NCBI RefSeq assembly: GCF_002999235.1
Contig: NZ_CP027236.1
Span: 1,054,001-1,118,000, forward strand
Direction of reading: 5' to 3'
DNA length: 64,000 nt
DNA from: Actinomyces sp. oral taxon 897
Lineage (GTDB): Bacteria; Actinomycetota; Actinomycetes; Actinomycetales; Actinomycetaceae
The notes under the pieces are model-generated. The model made no database searches. It was not told the DNA's origin and worked only from the letters and a program-made list of their open reading frames with translations. Positions 1-9,629 of the stretch are shown piece after piece. Position 1 is the stretch's first letter. Every line of letters begins with the position of its first letter. A program made the translations under genes and the position numbers.

Positions 1-700
1 GCACGTAGGTGACCACGCCCCGGTAGGTGTCGTAGACGGAGTCGAAGATCATGGCGCGCGCCGGGGCGTCGGGGTCCCCGTGGGGGGCGGGGACGGTCCG
101 GACGATCTGGTCCAGGAGCTCGGGCACGCCCTGCCCGGTCTTACCCGAGACGTGGAGGATGTCGGTGGGCTGGCAGCCAATGAGAGAGGCGATCTCCTCG
201 GCGTGCCGCTCGGGCTCGGCGGCGGGCAGGTCGATCTTGTTCAGGACCGGGATAATGGTCAGGTCCCCCTCAATGGCCATGTAGAGGTTGGCCAGGGTCT
301 GGGCCTGGATGCCCTGGGCGGCGTCCACCAGGAGGACGGCGCCCTCGCAGGCGGCGAGTGACCGGTTGACCTCGTAGGAGAAGTCCACGTGCCCGGGGGT
401 GTCGATCATGTTCAGGGCGTAGGCGTGCGTGGTGCCGTCAGGACCGGTGACGCCCCAGGGCATGCGTACGGCCTGGGACTTAATGGTGATGCCGCGCTCG
501 CGCTCAATGTCCATGCGGTCCAGGTACTGGGCGCGCATGTCACGGGGGGCGACGACGCCGGTGGCCTGGAGCATGCGGTCGGCCAGGGTGGACTTGCCGT
601 GGTCAATGTGCGCGATAATGCAGAAGTTGCGGATACGTGCGGGGTCGGTCGTGGCAGGAGTGACGCTCGCAGCCTGCTCGGGGGTGAGGATCGGTGACAC
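1..700 (-). CDS. lepA: Elongation factor 4 (LepA), 5' part, runs off the window
   Basis: Ribosomal back-translocating GTPase. Only the first 233 codons are inside the window, read leftward from a GTG at 698-700. The translation shows the G1 P-loop AHIDHGKST (residues 30-38), the G2 region [10 protein letters not shown]3 DTPGHVDF and G4 NKID, in LepA order and spacing. An N-terminal extension of about 20 residues precedes the GTPase domain, which is common in actinobacteria. The start is chosen because it is the first in-frame start before the conserved core; no strong ribosome binding site is visible. In many actinobacteria lepA lies next to rpsT and holA; here they are about 16 kb away. Confidence 0.95.
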   Translation of the reverse strand, partial: MSPILTPEQAASVTPATTDPARIRNFCIIAHIDHGKSTLADRMLQATGVVAPRDMRAQYLDRMDIERERGITIKSQAVRMPWGVTGPDGTTHAYALNMIDTPGHVDFSYEVNRSLAACEGAVLLVDAAQGIQAQTLANLYMAIEGDLTIIPVLNKIDLPAAEPERHAEEIASLIGCQPTDILHVSGKTGQGVPELLDQIVRTVPAPHGDPDAPARAMIFDSVYDTYRGVVTYV

Positions 701-804
701 GTGGGCCTTCCGGGTCCGGCGGGCCGCCCGAGGACGGGCGGGTCTGACTGGGGTCAGTGTCCCACGACCAGCGACGCGGGGACGACGGGCCCCGGCGTCG
801 GGTC

Positions 805-833
805 TTCCCAGAAGCACCGACCCGGGGTAAGGT
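805..833 (+). promoter_or_regulatory. Candidate promoter for the membrane protein at 892
   Basis: TTCCCA (805-810) and TAAGGT (828-833) are separated by 17 bp. Transcription would begin near 840, leaving a leader of about 50 nt that carries the GGAGG ribosome binding site. Inferred from sequence only. Confidence 0.35.
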
Positions 834-891
834 CGCTGCCATCCCCGCAGGCTCCCGCCTGCACCCGCTACCCCGTCCCGGAGGATGTCCC

Positions 892-1677
892 GTGTCCACT
901 GCCGCTATCACCAAGCTGATTATCTTCGTGATCGTCGCGCTCATCAGCGGCCTCGTCTCCCAGCTCTACCAGAAGAACAAGCGGGTGGAGGCCGGTCGGA
1001 TAACACAGGCACCAGCCGCTCCCGGGGGCGTGGCCCAGACCGCTGACGTGGTCAGGCAGAGGCCGGCGGGCCTGGTCAAGGTCCTGTTCGTGTTCTTCCT
1101 GGTACTGGCTGTCATCCTGGTCCTCATTGGGATCGTCGTCCCGGACGTCGTCGCCAAGATCTTCATTGTGCTCCTGGGCCTGCTCTCGGCCGGTGTGAGC
1201 GTCTTCGTCCTGCAGTCCTACCGCAACTGCTCCCTGGTGGACGCCCCGCACGTCACTATCACCACCGACTGGCGGGGCCGGGAGACCCAGCTGCGCCACG
1301 ACGAGATCGCCAGCTACCGGCGGGCCTACCGTCAGCGGACGGTCACGATCAAGGACGTGCACGGCAAGAAGCACAACATTAACCTCGCCTGGTTCTCCGC
1401 CCCCGTGCTGGCCCTCCAGGTGGCCCGTATGGAGGCCGAGGGCCGCTTCGCCGTCAAGAACCTGGGTAAGCCGGACAAGATCTCCGGGCGCCTGACGAAC
1501 GTGGAGTGGTGCTTCTTCGTCAGCCTGCCCGACCAGCTCAAGGCAGTCCTGGCCCTGGGTCCGGGCTCCTACCCGACCATGTTCCAGCGCGACCCCGCGG
1601 CCCCCGAGGGCCAGGGCTGGGCCGGCCCGGGCTACGACCGCTGGCTGGCCGACCTGGACGCCGCCATGCACGCCTGA
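892..1677 (+). CDS. Conserved hypothetical membrane protein (261 aa)
   Basis: Unrecognised family. The GTG at 892 is chosen over an upstream in-frame start because GGAGG lies 7-8 nt before it (about 880-884) and the first hydrophobic segment begins right after it. Predicted membrane segments are near residues 5-25, 63-84 and 86-108. The remaining 150 residues are soluble, with mixed charge and several Arg/Lys-Tyr motifs, and are probably cytosolic. It is divergent from lepA and upstream of an apparently independent trpB gene. No catalytic motif was seen, so no function is assigned. Confidence 0.7.
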   Translation: MSTAAITKLIIFVIVALISGLVSQLYQKNKRVEAGRITQAPAAPGGVAQTADVVRQRPAGLVKVLFVFFLVLAVILVLIGIVVPDVVAKIFIVLLGLLSAGVSVFVLQSYRNCSLVDAPHVTITTDWRGRETQLRHDEIASYRRAYRQRTVTIKDVHGKKHNINLAWFSAPVLALQVARMEAEGRFAVKNLGKPDKISGRLTNVEWCFFVSLPDQLKAVLALGPGSYPTMFQRDPAAPEGQGWAGPGYDRWLADLDAAMHA

Positions 1678-1740
1678 GAGGTCCGGGGACCGTCCCGGCA
1701 GGCCAGGCACCCGACGCGGCGTCCTCGGCCCTGCCCGTCC

Positions 1741-1835
1741 CGATGAGGGGCGATGAGGGGCAGGGACTGTCCCCGCACGTGGGCAGGCACCAGAAGGCCG
1801 TCCGCACGGCGGGCACCCGAATGGCGGGCACCCGA
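1741..1835. repeat. Short direct repeats in the gap before the solitary trpB
   Basis: The 10-mer cgatgagggg occurs twice in tandem (1741-1760), and ggcgggcacccga occurs twice 15 bp apart (1808-1820 and 1823-1835). These look like small GC-rich intergenic repeats rather than coding sequence. Confidence 0.5.
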
Positions 1836-1901
1836 CGCGCCCCAGTTGCCGGGAGCCCGGGCCCCGGGCCGCGCTGACTTGCGCCGGGGGCGGCCCGTCC
1901 C

Positions 1902-1907
1902 TACCGT
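1902..1907 (+). promoter_or_regulatory. -10 hexamer of a probable leaderless promoter (solitary trpB)
   Basis: TACCGT ends 7 nt before the GTG at 1915, so transcription would start at or next to the start codon. This spacing recurs at many genes in this window. Confidence 0.5.
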
Positions 1908-1914
1908 CCCAGGG

Positions 1915-3219
1915 GTGACGACAACGCTTCCGGGCTCCGCCCCCACCGCCAACCGCGTACCCACCGGCCCCCTGGGCCCCGACGCCCCCGGCTACACGCC
2001 CCCGGCCCCGGGTACCGACCTGCCCCGTGAGACCATCCTGCCGGCCTTCTTCGGTCGCTTCGGGGGCCAGGAGGTACCCGGTTTCCTCCTGCCCGCCCTG
2101 GACGAGCTCGAGGCCGCCTTCGTGGAGGCCGTCGCCGACCCCGCCTTCCACGCCGAGCTCGACGAGCTGCGCACCACCTACCTGGGCCGTCCCACCCCCG
2201 TCTACGAGTGCCGCAACCTGCCTCTGGGCGGCGGGGCCCGGATCCTGCTCAAGCGCGAGGACCTGGTCCACGGCGGGGCCCACAAGGGCAACAACACCCT
2301 GGGCCAGGCGCTCCTGGCCCGTCGCATGGGCAAGAGGCGTCTCATTGCCGAGACCGGCGCGGGCCAGCACGGGACGGCAACCGCCATGGTGGCCGCCCTG
2401 CTGGGCATGGAGTGCACCATCTACATGGGCGCCCACGACGTGGCCCGCCAGCGCCCCAACGTGGAGCGCATGGAGCTCATGGGCGCGCGGGTGGTTCCCG
2501 TGACCCAGGGCACGTCAGGTCTCAAGGACGCCATTGACGTGGCCCTGGGCCAGTGGTGCGAGCAGCTGGAGGACACCTTCTACGTCCTGGGCTCGGCCAC
2601 CGGCCCGCACCCCTTCCCCACGATCGTGCGCTACTTCCAGTCCGTGATCTCCGCGGAGTCCCGCCAGCAGGTCACCGAGCGCCTGGGCCGTCTGCCCGAC
2701 GCCGTCGTGGCCGCCGTGGGAGGCGGGAGCAACGCCATCGGCGCCTTCGCCTCCTACCTTGAGGACACCGAGGTGGCCCTGGTGGGTGTGGAGCCAGCCG
2801 GCAAGGGCCTGGACACCCCCTTCCACGGGGCCCCCATCTGCGCCGGGCGCACCGGGATCCTCCACGGCACCCGCTCCTACGTCATGCTCTCCGACTCCGG
2901 GGAGGTCCTGCCCTCGCACTCGGTCTCCGCGGGCCTGGACTACCCCTCGGTGGGCCCCGAGCACGCCCACCTGGCCGACACCGGGCGGGCCACCTACGTG
3001 GGGGTCACCGACGCCGAGGCCCTGGAGGCCTTTAGGCTGCTGAGCCGCCACGAGGGCATTATCCCCGCCATGGAGTCCGCCCACGCCGTCGCCCAGGCCC
3101 TGAGGATGGCCCGCGAGCACGCCGCCGGAGACGACGCGGGCTCCGAGCTTGCCCTCCTGGTCAACCTCTCCGGACGCGGCGACAAGGATATGGACGAGGT
3201 GCGCGACCACCTGTCCTGA
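1915..3219 (+). CDS. trpB: Tryptophan synthase beta chain paralogue (solitary TrpB)
   Basis: PLP enzyme of the TrpB family (434 aa), which condenses indole with serine. The PLP lysine is K124 in the motif AHKGNN, followed by [11 protein letters not shown]. The cofactor phosphate loop GGGSN is at residues 269-273. Start: GTG 1915, placed 7 nt after a TACCGT hexamer; an upstream in-frame ATG (1753) adds only low-complexity residues. It differs from the operon copy at sites usually conserved: HKGNN rather than HKGNQ, and LKDAIDVALGQW rather than [12 protein letters not shown]. It lies outside the leader-controlled operon. It shares an 84-bp identical tract (2977-3060) with the TrpB half of trpCB. 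It could be a second TrpB or a changed beta-replacement enzyme. Confidence 0.85.
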   Translation: MTTTLPGSAPTANRVPTGPLGPDAPGYTPPAPGTDLPRETILPAFFGRFGGQEVPGFLLPALDELEAAFVEAVADPAFHAELDELRTTYLGRPTPVYECRNLPLGGGARILLKREDLVHGGAHKGNNTLGQALLARRMGKRRLIAETGAGQHGTATAMVAALLGMECTIYMGAHDVARQRPNVERMELMGARVVPVTQGTSGLKDAIDVALGQWCEQLEDTFYVLGSATGPHPFPTIVRYFQSVISAESRQQVTERLGRLPDAVVAAVGGGSNAIGAFASYLEDTEVALVGVEPAGKGLDTPFHGAPICAGRTGILHGTRSYVMLSDSGEVLPSHSVSAGLDYPSVGPEHAHLADTGRATYVGVTDAEALEAFRLLSRHEGIIPAMESAHAVAQALRMAREHAAGDDAGSELALLVNLSGRGDKDMDEVRDHLS

Positions 3220-3302
3220 GTGCTCCTGCCGGGCCCACCGCCTCACCGCAGGCAGCGGACCCGGCGGCGGTGCCGGGCGTGCAGGCCCCCGGTGAGGTGT
3301 GG

Positions 3303-3308
3303 TTTAAT
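3303..3308 (+). promoter_or_regulatory. -10 hexamer of the trp operon promoter (leaderless trpL)
   Basis: TTTAAT is followed after 7 nt by the GTG of the leader peptide. No ribosome binding site is suitably placed before that GTG, which supports a leaderless leader-peptide transcript. Confidence 0.5.
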
Positions 3309-3315
3309 CGCCGTC

Positions 3316-3381
3316 GTGACAGTCTCCCGTACCGCGCAGTGGTGGTGGCTCCCCAGCAGGCGAGCCACACTGCGCGCGTGA
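3316..3381 (+). CDS. trpL: trp operon leader peptide (21 aa) with three consecutive Trp codons
   Basis: A GTG-initiated reading frame of 21 codons ends at TGA 3379-3381. Codons 9-11 (3340-3348) are TGG TGG TGG, directly preceded by Gln, in a region where Trp is otherwise absent. It lies 90 nt upstream of trpEG. Run-on tryptophan codons in a short frame ahead of trpE are the hallmark of ribosome-mediated attenuation: the ribosome stalls there when charged tRNA-Trp is scarce. It is too short for ordinary gene finding. The encoded peptide has no other expected role. Confidence 0.9.
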   Translation: MTVSRTAQWWWLPSRRATLRA

Positions 3382-3464
3382 CCGGAACGGACCACCCCCA
3401 AGAGCTCGCCGACCAGGCGGGCTCTTGACGTGTACGGGCACCTCCTGGCGTCACGAACAGGAGG
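3345..3464 (+). promoter_or_regulatory. trp attenuator region with mutually exclusive hairpins and a sequestered trpE ribosome site
   Basis: Four pairings are visible. Hairpin A is 3345-3350 with 3363-3368 and overlaps the Trp codons. Segment 3359-3365 can instead pair perfectly with 3404-3410. Hairpin B is 3400-3410 with 3416-3426 (11 bp, one G-U) and excludes that alternative; no T-run follows it. Hairpin C is cctcctg (3441-3447) with caggagg (3458-3464) and hides the trpEG ribosome binding site. Segment 3353-3360 could pair with 3441-3448 at 7 of 8 positions and free it. Control may therefore be translational as well as transcriptional. Pairings are read directly; the mechanism is inferred. 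Confidence 0.65.
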
Positions 3465-3471
3465 AACCACC

Positions 3472-6027
3472 ATGACACCAACGCCCCTGCCCCCTCCCCG
3501 GGTGGTCACCCGGGCGGTGGCCTACCCTCCTGACGCCGGACGGCTCCTGGAGCACCTGGCCCGCACCGGGCTGGTGGGCACCGTCGGCGGGCCCGGCGCC
3601 CGGCCCGTGGACACGGTCCTGCTGGAGTCCGTCGACACCGCCACCAAGGCCTCACGTACCACCATCGCGGTCCTCCAGGCCTCCACCCGCCTGACCTGCG
3701 AGGGGGACGCCGTCACCGTCGAGGTCCTGCCACAGGCCCGGGCCGACGGCGCCGCGAGCCTGGAGGCCCTGGCCACCCGCCTGCCCGCCCACGTCACCGC
3801 CCGCACCCCCGAGCGCCTGACCCTGAGCGTCCCCCCGGCCCCTGACGACGGCAGCCTGGAGGAGCGTGAGCGGCTGACGGCACCCTCCACGATCGAGCCG
3901 CTGCGACTCCTGGCGGCGCGCGAGGTCGACCACCCCCACCTGCCCCTGGTAGCCGGGGTGTTCGCCTTCGACTACCTGGCCACCTTCGAGAGCCTGCCGG
4001 CGGTGCCCACGGGTGGGAACACCTGCCCGGACTACCTGTTCTACGAGGCCCGTATCATCCTGGTGGTGGACCACCCCACCCGGAGCGCGACCCTGGTGGG
4101 TGCCTCGGTGGACGGCGCCGGCCTGGAGGCCCGCGTCGAGGAGCTGGCCCAGGCCGTCACGGCCTTCGCCTCCCTGCCCGGGCCGGCCACCCCCTCGGGC
4201 CGGGCACCCGCCCCGGAGCTGGCGCACTCGGAACCAGAGTACCCGGGGTGCGGGCCCGGGCGCCCCGCCCCGGTGCTGGAGGCCCGGCCCACCGTGGGGG
4301 AGGCCGACTTCGAGGCCGTGGTGCGCACCATGCAGGAGGCTATTAGCGCCGGGGAGGTCTACCAGGTGGTGCCCTCACGCGGCTTCACCCTGCCCTGTCC
4401 CGACGCCCTGGCCGCCTACCACGAGCTGCGTGAGGCCAACCCCAGCCCCTACATGTTCTACCTGGCCGCGCCGGGGTTCGAGCTCCTGGGCGCCTCCCCC
4501 GAGTCCGCCCTGCTGCACTCGGCACGCACCGGCGAGGTCTCCATCCGCCCCATTGCCGGGACCCGCCCCCGGGGCCTGGGCCCTGAGGGGGGCGTGGACC
4601 ACGAGCGTGACACGCGCCTGGAGCTGGAGCTGCGCACGGACGCCAAGGAGGTCGCCGAGCACGTCATGCTGGTGGACCTGGCCCGCAACGACGTCGCCCG
4701 GGTGAGCGTGCCCGGCACCCGCCGGGTGACCGACCTCATGCGTGTGGACCGTTACTCCCGGGTCATGCACCTGGTCAGCGAGGTCACCGGCACCTTGGCG
4801 CCGGACCTGGACGCCCTGGACGCCTTCCGCGCCTCCATGACCATGGGCACCCTCACCGGCGCCCCCAAGCTGCGTGCTGCCGAGCTGGTCCGCACCCTCG
4901 AGGGGGGACGACGCGGCTCCTACGGCGGGAGCGTGGGCTACCTCCGGGGCGACGGGGAGCTGGACACCTGCATTGTCATCCGCTCCGCCTTCGTCGCCGA
5001 CGGCCGGGCCCTGGTGCAGGCCGGGGCCGGGGTGGTGGCGGACTCGGTACCTGCTGCCGAGGCCGCCGAGACGGTCCACAAGGCACGGGCCGTGCTGGAG
5101 GCCGTGGCCCGCTCCCAGGGGGCCGTCCTCGGTATCGGCCACCGGGCCCCGTCAAAGGACCGTACCCCCGGTGCCGGTGACGACGTCGTGGGATCGCCCA
5201 CCGGGGTGGGGACCGGCTGCCACGAAGCGACCCCGGGCCCCCGGGCCCCGTCTCCGACCGCGGGCGCCCGCGGGCTGCGCCCCGCGGCCCCCACCGCCCC
5301 CGCGGCCTCTGAGGCCCCCACCGCCCTGCGGCGTACGGGCTCCGCCCCGGGCCCCCGCGGGCCACGGACACGTGTGGTCCTGCTCGACAACCGCGACTCC
5401 TTCGTCTACAACCTGGTGGACCTCATTGCCACCCTGGGCATGCAGGTCGAGGTGTACCGCAGCTCCGCCCCCGCGGCCACGGTCCGCTCGGCCCTGGAGC
5501 CGACCCCGGCCGAGCGGGAGCGCGGCCAGCGCCCCGTGCTGTGCCTCTCCCCCGGTCCCGGCCACCCCCGGGACTCCGGCTGCCTCATGGAGCTGGTCAG
5601 GGCGGCCGTGGCCACCTCCTCTGTCCCCACGGTGGGGATCTGCCTGGGCTTCCAGGCGATCGTGGAGGCATGCGGGGGCAGGGTGGGGCCGGTCGGCCCG
5701 GTGCACGGCCGCTCCACCCGTGTGGAGGTCACCGCCGCCGGGCGCGCCGACGCCGCCCTGGCCCCCCTGGCGGGCGGCCCTCTGGACGTGGCCCGCTACC
5801 ACTCCCTGGGGACACGTGCCCTGCCCGCTGACCTGACGGCCCTGGCCGTCACTACCGACGGCGTGGTCATGGCCGCCCGGCACGTGGACGCCCCCGTGGT
5901 GGGCCTCCAGTTCCACCCCGAGTCCGTGCTCACCCCCCACGGTCCCGCCATCCTCAAGGCCCTGGTCACCGACCTCGCCGCACCCGTCAATGACGCCACG
6001 GCGCCGTCCATCCGCTCTACGCTCTAA
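3472..6027 (+). CDS. trpEG: Anthranilate synthase, fused TrpE-TrpG
   Basis: First committed step of tryptophan synthesis: chorismate plus glutamine to anthranilate. 851 aa. The TrpE part (about 1-550) has the feedback-site motif LLESVD (50-55), IAGTRPRG, LARNDVARV and GAPKLRA. An Ala/Pro/Gly-rich linker (about 553-630) joins it to a class-I glutamine amidotransferase. That part has GICLGF (nucleophile C724) and FHPES (H815, E817). Start: ATG 3472 follows AGGAGG by 8 nt; an in-frame ATG at 3430 lies inside the leader hairpins and is rejected. It is the first structural gene of the operon, controlled by trpL. Fusion of both subunits in one chain is known but not the commonest form. Confidence 0.96.
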   Translation: MTPTPLPPPRVVTRAVAYPPDAGRLLEHLARTGLVGTVGGPGARPVDTVLLESVDTATKASRTTIAVLQASTRLTCEGDAVTVEVLPQARADGAASLEALATRLPAHVTARTPERLTLSVPPAPDDGSLEERERLTAPSTIEPLRLLAAREVDHPHLPLVAGVFAFDYLATFESLPAVPTGGNTCPDYLFYEARIILVVDHPTRSATLVGASVDGAGLEARVEELAQAVTAFASLPGPATPSGRAPAPELAHSEPEYPGCGPGRPAPVLEARPTVGEADFEAVVRTMQEAISAGEVYQVVPSRGFTLPCPDALAAYHELREANPSPYMFYLAAPGFELLGASPESALLHSARTGEVSIRPIAGTRPRGLGPEGGVDHERDTRLELELRTDAKEVAEHVMLVDLARNDVARVSVPGTRRVTDLMRVDRYSRVMHLVSEVTGTLAPDLDALDAFRASMTMGTLTGAPKLRAAELVRTLEGGRRGSYGGSVGYLRGDGELDTCIVIRSAFVADGRALVQAGAGVVADSVPAAEAAETVHKARAVLEAVARSQGAVLGIGHRAPSKDRTPGAGDDVVGSPTGVGTGCHEATPGPRAPSPTAGARGLRPAAPTAPAASEAPTALRRTGSAPGPRGPRTRVVLLDNRDSFVYNLVDLIATLGMQVEVYRSSAPAATVRSALEPTPAERERGQRPVLCLSPGPGHPRDSGCLMELVRAAVATSSVPTVGICLGFQAIVEACGGRVGPVGPVHGRSTRVEVTAAGRADAALAPLAGGPLDVARYHSLGTRALPADLTALAVTTDGVVMAARHVDAPVVGLQFHPESVLTPHGPAILKALVTDLAAPVNDATAPSIRSTL

Positions 6028-6051
6028 AGACCTTATTAGAAAGGAAATACT

Positions 6052-7137
6052 ATGTCTGAGAACCAGAACATTCCGAACGCAGAGGACGCCCACGTGTTCC
6101 TGCGCTCCGTCATCCAGGGCCACCGGCTCACCCAGACCGAGGCCTCCACGGTCTTCGCCGCCCTGGGCGCCGGGGACCTGTCCGAGGCGGAGACCGCCGC
6201 CCTCCTGGCGGCTATGCACGCCCGCGGTGAGGAGGCCCAGGAGGTCGCCGGTGCCGCGACCGCCTTCCGCTCCGCCGCCCGCCCCTTCCCGGCGGTCACC
6301 TTCCCGCTGGTGGACGTGGTAGGGACCGGCGGCGACGGCGCGGGCACCATCAATATCTCCACGGCCGCCGGGATCGTGGCGGCCTCCATGGGGATCTCGG
6401 TGGCCAAGCACGGCAACCGGGCGGTCTCCTCCCTGGCGGGGGCCGCCGACGTCATTAGCGCCCTGGGACTGCCCCTGGACGCGGACCCGGTCACGGCGGT
6501 CGAGCTGCTGGCCCGGGACCACTTCTGCTTCCTGTTCGCCCAGGCCTACCACCCGGCCATGCGGCACGTGGCACCGATCCGCCGGGCGCTGGCCACGCCC
6601 ACGATCTTCAACGTCCTGGGCCCCCTGCTCAACCCGGCCCACCTGACCTACCAGCTCATGGGCGTGTGGGACCCGGACATGCTGGACATGATCGCCGAGG
6701 CCATGACCCACCTGGGACGCAAGCGCGCCCTGGTGGTGCACGGGGCCGGTACCGACGAGATCGCGGTCCACGGCACCACCCTGGTGCGGGAGGCCACGCC
6801 CCGGGGGGTCAAGGCCTACGAGGTCACCCCCGAGGAGCTGGGCGTGTCCAGGTGGACGCTCCAGGACATCCGGGGCGGCGACGCGGCCGAGAACGCGCAC
6901 CTGCTGCGGGAGGTCTTCGCCGGACGCGGCCAGGCCGCCCACCGGGACGCGGTCGCGGTCAACGCCGGCGCCCTGCTGTACCTGGCGGGTCCGGCCGACA
7001 ACCTGGCTGACGGCACCGCCATGGCGCTGGAGCACATTGCCTCCGGGGCGGTGGCCCGGCACCTGGAGGGCATGACCACCGCCGCGCAGCTCGCCGGGGG
7101 CGGGGCGGGCACGGCGTCCGCCGCCGGGCAGGACTGA
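6052..7137 (+). CDS. trpD: Anthranilate phosphoribosyltransferase
   Basis: Transfers phosphoribose from PRPP to anthranilate. 361 aa. Visible motifs are the PRPP/glycine loop [25 protein letters not shown] and the C-terminal GTDEI region, all in family order. Length is close to the family norm of about 340. Start ATG 6052 follows AGAAAGGA by a suitable distance and lies 24 nt after the trpEG stop. It is the second enzyme gene of the operon, followed 11 nt later by trpCB. The C-terminal tail is a short Ala/Gly-rich extension. Confidence 0.96.
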   Translation: MSENQNIPNAEDAHVFLRSVIQGHRLTQTEASTVFAALGAGDLSEAETAALLAAMHARGEEAQEVAGAATAFRSAARPFPAVTFPLVDVVGTGGDGAGTINISTAAGIVAASMGISVAKHGNRAVSSLAGAADVISALGLPLDADPVTAVELLARDHFCFLFAQAYHPAMRHVAPIRRALATPTIFNVLGPLLNPAHLTYQLMGVWDPDMLDMIAEAMTHLGRKRALVVHGAGTDEIAVHGTTLVREATPRGVKAYEVTPEELGVSRWTLQDIRGGDAAENAHLLREVFAGRGQAAHRDAVAVNAGALLYLAGPADNLADGTAMALEHIASGAVARHLEGMTTAAQLAGGGAGTASAAGQD

Positions 7138-7148
7138 GGAGAGCGGCC

Positions 7149-9629
7149 ATGACCACGACCAGCAGCCAGCGCCCGGTGGAGCGTGTCCCCGTCTCCGAGC
7201 GCCTGCGTACCACGGGCACGGTCCTGGACGCGATCCTGGCGGCACGCCGCGAGCGCCTGCCCGAGCTGCGAGCGGCCTGGGGGCATCTGCGGGCCGCCGA
7301 CCTGCCCCGCTCACGGCGCTCCTTCGAGGAGGCGCTGCGTACCCGTTCCGGGGCCCGGTCCGCTCCCCAGCCGGCCCTCGTCATGGAGTGCAAGGCGGCG
7401 TCCCCCTCCCGGGGCACCATCCGCTCTAACTACGACCCGGCCGCCCTGGCGGCCGCCTACCGGCCCTACGCGGCCGCCGTCAGCGTGCTGACGGAGCCGG
7501 ACCGCTTCGCAGGGTCCTACGAGGACCTGGCGGCGGTGCGTCAGGTGGTGGACTGCCCCGTGCTGTGCAAGGACTTCGTCGTGGACGAGGTCCAGGTCCT
7601 GGCGGCCCGCCACCTGGGGGCCGACGCCGTCCTGCTCATGCTCTCGGTGCTCCCCGACGACGCCTACCGTGAGCTGGCGGCCCTGGCCGGCTCCCTGGGC
7701 ATGGGGGTCCTCACCGAGGTCTCCACCCCGGCCGAGATGCACCGGGCCGCGTCCCTGGGCGCCGCCGTCGTCGGCATCAACAACCGCGACCTGCGCACCC
7801 TGTCCACCCACCTGTCTCGGACCCGGGAGCTGGCCCCCCTGGCCCCGGCCGGGGTGGTACTCGTGGGGGAGTCGGGGGTGGGCTCACCGGCTGACGTGCG
7901 CGCCCTGGCGGGGCTGGTGGACGCCCTGCTGGTGGGCTCCTGCCTGTCCGGCGCCGACAACCCCGGCGCGGCGGCCCGTGCCCTGGCCCAGGCCGTGCCC
8001 CAGCACGAGGCCCAGGGCGCCGACGGGGGCCGGGCCGGGCGCCGGGCCGCCCTGGACCGGGCCGCCGGGCTCCTGGCCCCGGACGCCGAGACGCCCGCGC
8101 CGTCGGACGCGCCGTCGGACGCGCCGTCGGGGCCGGGCGGCTCCCAGGCGGCGGACGGTCACCACCCGCGCCTGCCGGCCTACTTCGGGCCCTACGGCGG
8201 GCAGTTCGTGCCCGAGCTGCTCATCCCGGCCCTGGACCAGCTGGAGGACGCCTTTATCGCCGCCCACGCCGACCCGGGCTTCCGCGCTGAGCTCGACGAG
8301 CTCATGACCCGCTACCTGGGGCGTCCTACGCCGGTGACCGAGCTGCGCAACCTGCCCCTGGACGGCAGGGCCCGGATCCTGCTCAAGCGCGAGGACCTGG
8401 TCCACGGTGGGGCCCACAAGGGCAACCAGGTGCTCGGGCAGGCCCTGCTGGCCCGGCGCATGGGCAAGAAGCGCGTGATCGCCGAGACCGGCGCGGGCCA
8501 GCACGGGACGGCCACGGCCATGGTCTGCGCCCTGCTGGGCCTGGAGTGCACGATCTACATGGGCGCCACCGACGTGGTGCGCCAGGCGGCGAACGTGGAG
8601 CGCATGGAGCTCATGGGGGCGCGGGTGGTGCCGGTGGCCAGCGGCGCGGGCACCCTCAAGGACGCCGTCAACGAGGCCCTGCGCGACTGGACCGCCTCCT
8701 TCCACGAGACCCACTACCTGCTGGGCACGGCCGCCGGCCCGCACCCCTTCCCCACGATCGTCCACGAGTACCACCGGGTCATCTCCGTGGAGGCCCGCGC
8801 CCAGGTGCTGGCCCTGACCGGCCGCCTGCCCGAGGAGGTGATCGCCTGCGTGGGCGGGGGCTCCAACGCCATCGGCGTCTTCTCGGAGTTCGTTGACGAC
8901 CCCACGGTGCGCCTGACGGGCGTGGAGCCCGCCGGGGAGGGCCTGGACACGCCCCGGCACGGGGCGGCCATTAACGCCGGGAAGGTGGGGATCCTCCACG
9001 GGGCCCGCTCCTACCTCATGCGCACCTCCGAGGGGCAGGTCGAGGAGTCGTTCTCCGTGTCCGCGGGCCTGGACTACCCGGGTGTGGGCCCGGAGCACGC
9101 CTGGCTGGCGGACACCGGGCGGGCCACCTACGTGGGGGTCACCGACGCCGAGGCCCTGGAGGCCTTTAGGCTGCTGAGCCGCCACGAGGGCATTGTCCCG
9201 GCCCTGGAGTCCGCCCACGCCCTGGCGCACGCCCTGCGCGTGGCCCGGGACGTGCCCGCCGACGCCGAGCCGCCGGTGCTGCTGGTGTGCCTGTCCGGAC
9301 GCGGGGACAAGGACCTGGAGCAGGTCGCCCGCCTGGGCCCCTTCTGCGCCGACCCCGCCGTGGAGCGGGCCGCGCGTATGGTGGCCCAGATGGGCAGGCG
9401 CACCGAGTACGCCGGGCTGCGCCCCGCCGGAACCGGTGCGGCTGAGCCCGCCCCAGCCGGGACCGGTGCGGCCGTCCCGGTAGGCGCGGCCGTCCCGGAC
9501 GACGCAGCCGACCCAGCTGGCCCGGCTGGCGCAGCTGGCGCAACCAGCACGGACGGCCCGGCTGGCGCAACCAGCACGGCCGGCGCCCCTGTGAGCACCC
9601 CGACCGCCGCGACCACGGAGGACCTGTAA
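7149..9629 (+). CDS. trpCB: Fused indole-3-glycerol-phosphate synthase / tryptophan synthase beta (TrpC-TrpB)
   Basis: An 826-aa bifunctional protein. The TrpC barrel (about 20-280) shows [11 protein letters not shown] (79-89), CKDF, INNRDL and GESGV. A linker rich in Ala, Pro and Asp, including a repeated PSDA, leads to the TrpB part from about residue 341 ([11 protein letters not shown]). This has PLP lysine K424 in [15 protein letters not shown] and GGGSNAIG. A tail of about 70 residues is almost entirely Ala/Gly/Pro/Thr. The fusion puts the enzyme that makes indoleglycerol phosphate on the subunit that finally uses indole. No trpF is present in the operon; in actinobacteria PriA often supplies that step. 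Start ATG 7149 follows GAGGAGA. Confidence 0.95.
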   Translation: MTTTSSQRPVERVPVSERLRTTGTVLDAILAARRERLPELRAAWGHLRAADLPRSRRSFEEALRTRSGARSAPQPALVMECKAASPSRGTIRSNYDPAALAAAYRPYAAAVSVLTEPDRFAGSYEDLAAVRQVVDCPVLCKDFVVDEVQVLAARHLGADAVLLMLSVLPDDAYRELAALAGSLGMGVLTEVSTPAEMHRAASLGAAVVGINNRDLRTLSTHLSRTRELAPLAPAGVVLVGESGVGSPADVRALAGLVDALLVGSCLSGADNPGAAARALAQAVPQHEAQGADGGRAGRRAALDRAAGLLAPDAETPAPSDAPSDAPSGPGGSQAADGHHPRLPAYFGPYGGQFVPELLIPALDQLEDAFIAAHADPGFRAELDELMTRYLGRPTPVTELRNLPLDGRARILLKREDLVHGGAHKGNQVLGQALLARRMGKKRVIAETGAGQHGTATAMVCALLGLECTIYMGATDVVRQAANVERMELMGARVVPVASGAGTLKDAVNEALRDWTASFHETHYLLGTAAGPHPFPTIVHEYHRVISVEARAQVLALTGRLPEEVIACVGGGSNAIGVFSEFVDDPTVRLTGVEPAGEGLDTPRHGAAINAGKVGILHGARSYLMRTSEGQVEESFSVSAGLDYPGVGPEHAWLADTGRATYVGVTDAEALEAFRLLSRHEGIVPALESAHALAHALRVARDVPADAEPPVLLVCLSGRGDKDLEQVARLGPFCADPAVERAARMVAQMGRRTEYAGLRPAGTGAAEPAPAGTGAAVPVGAAVPDDAADPAGPAGAAGATSTDGPAGATSTAGAPVSTPTAATTEDL

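Noticed and set aside
868..2436. Minus-strand frame of 522 codons opposite the membrane protein and trpB
   Set aside because: No family resemblance; His/Gly/Val-rich shadow.
3400..3426. Classical rho-independent terminator in the trp leader
   Set aside because: The 11-bp hairpin lacks a T-run; it is recorded as part of the attenuator without claiming termination.
5152..7314. Minus-strand open frame of 720 codons opposite trpEG and trpD
   Set aside because: Shadow frame covering two genes with full motif sets on the other strand.
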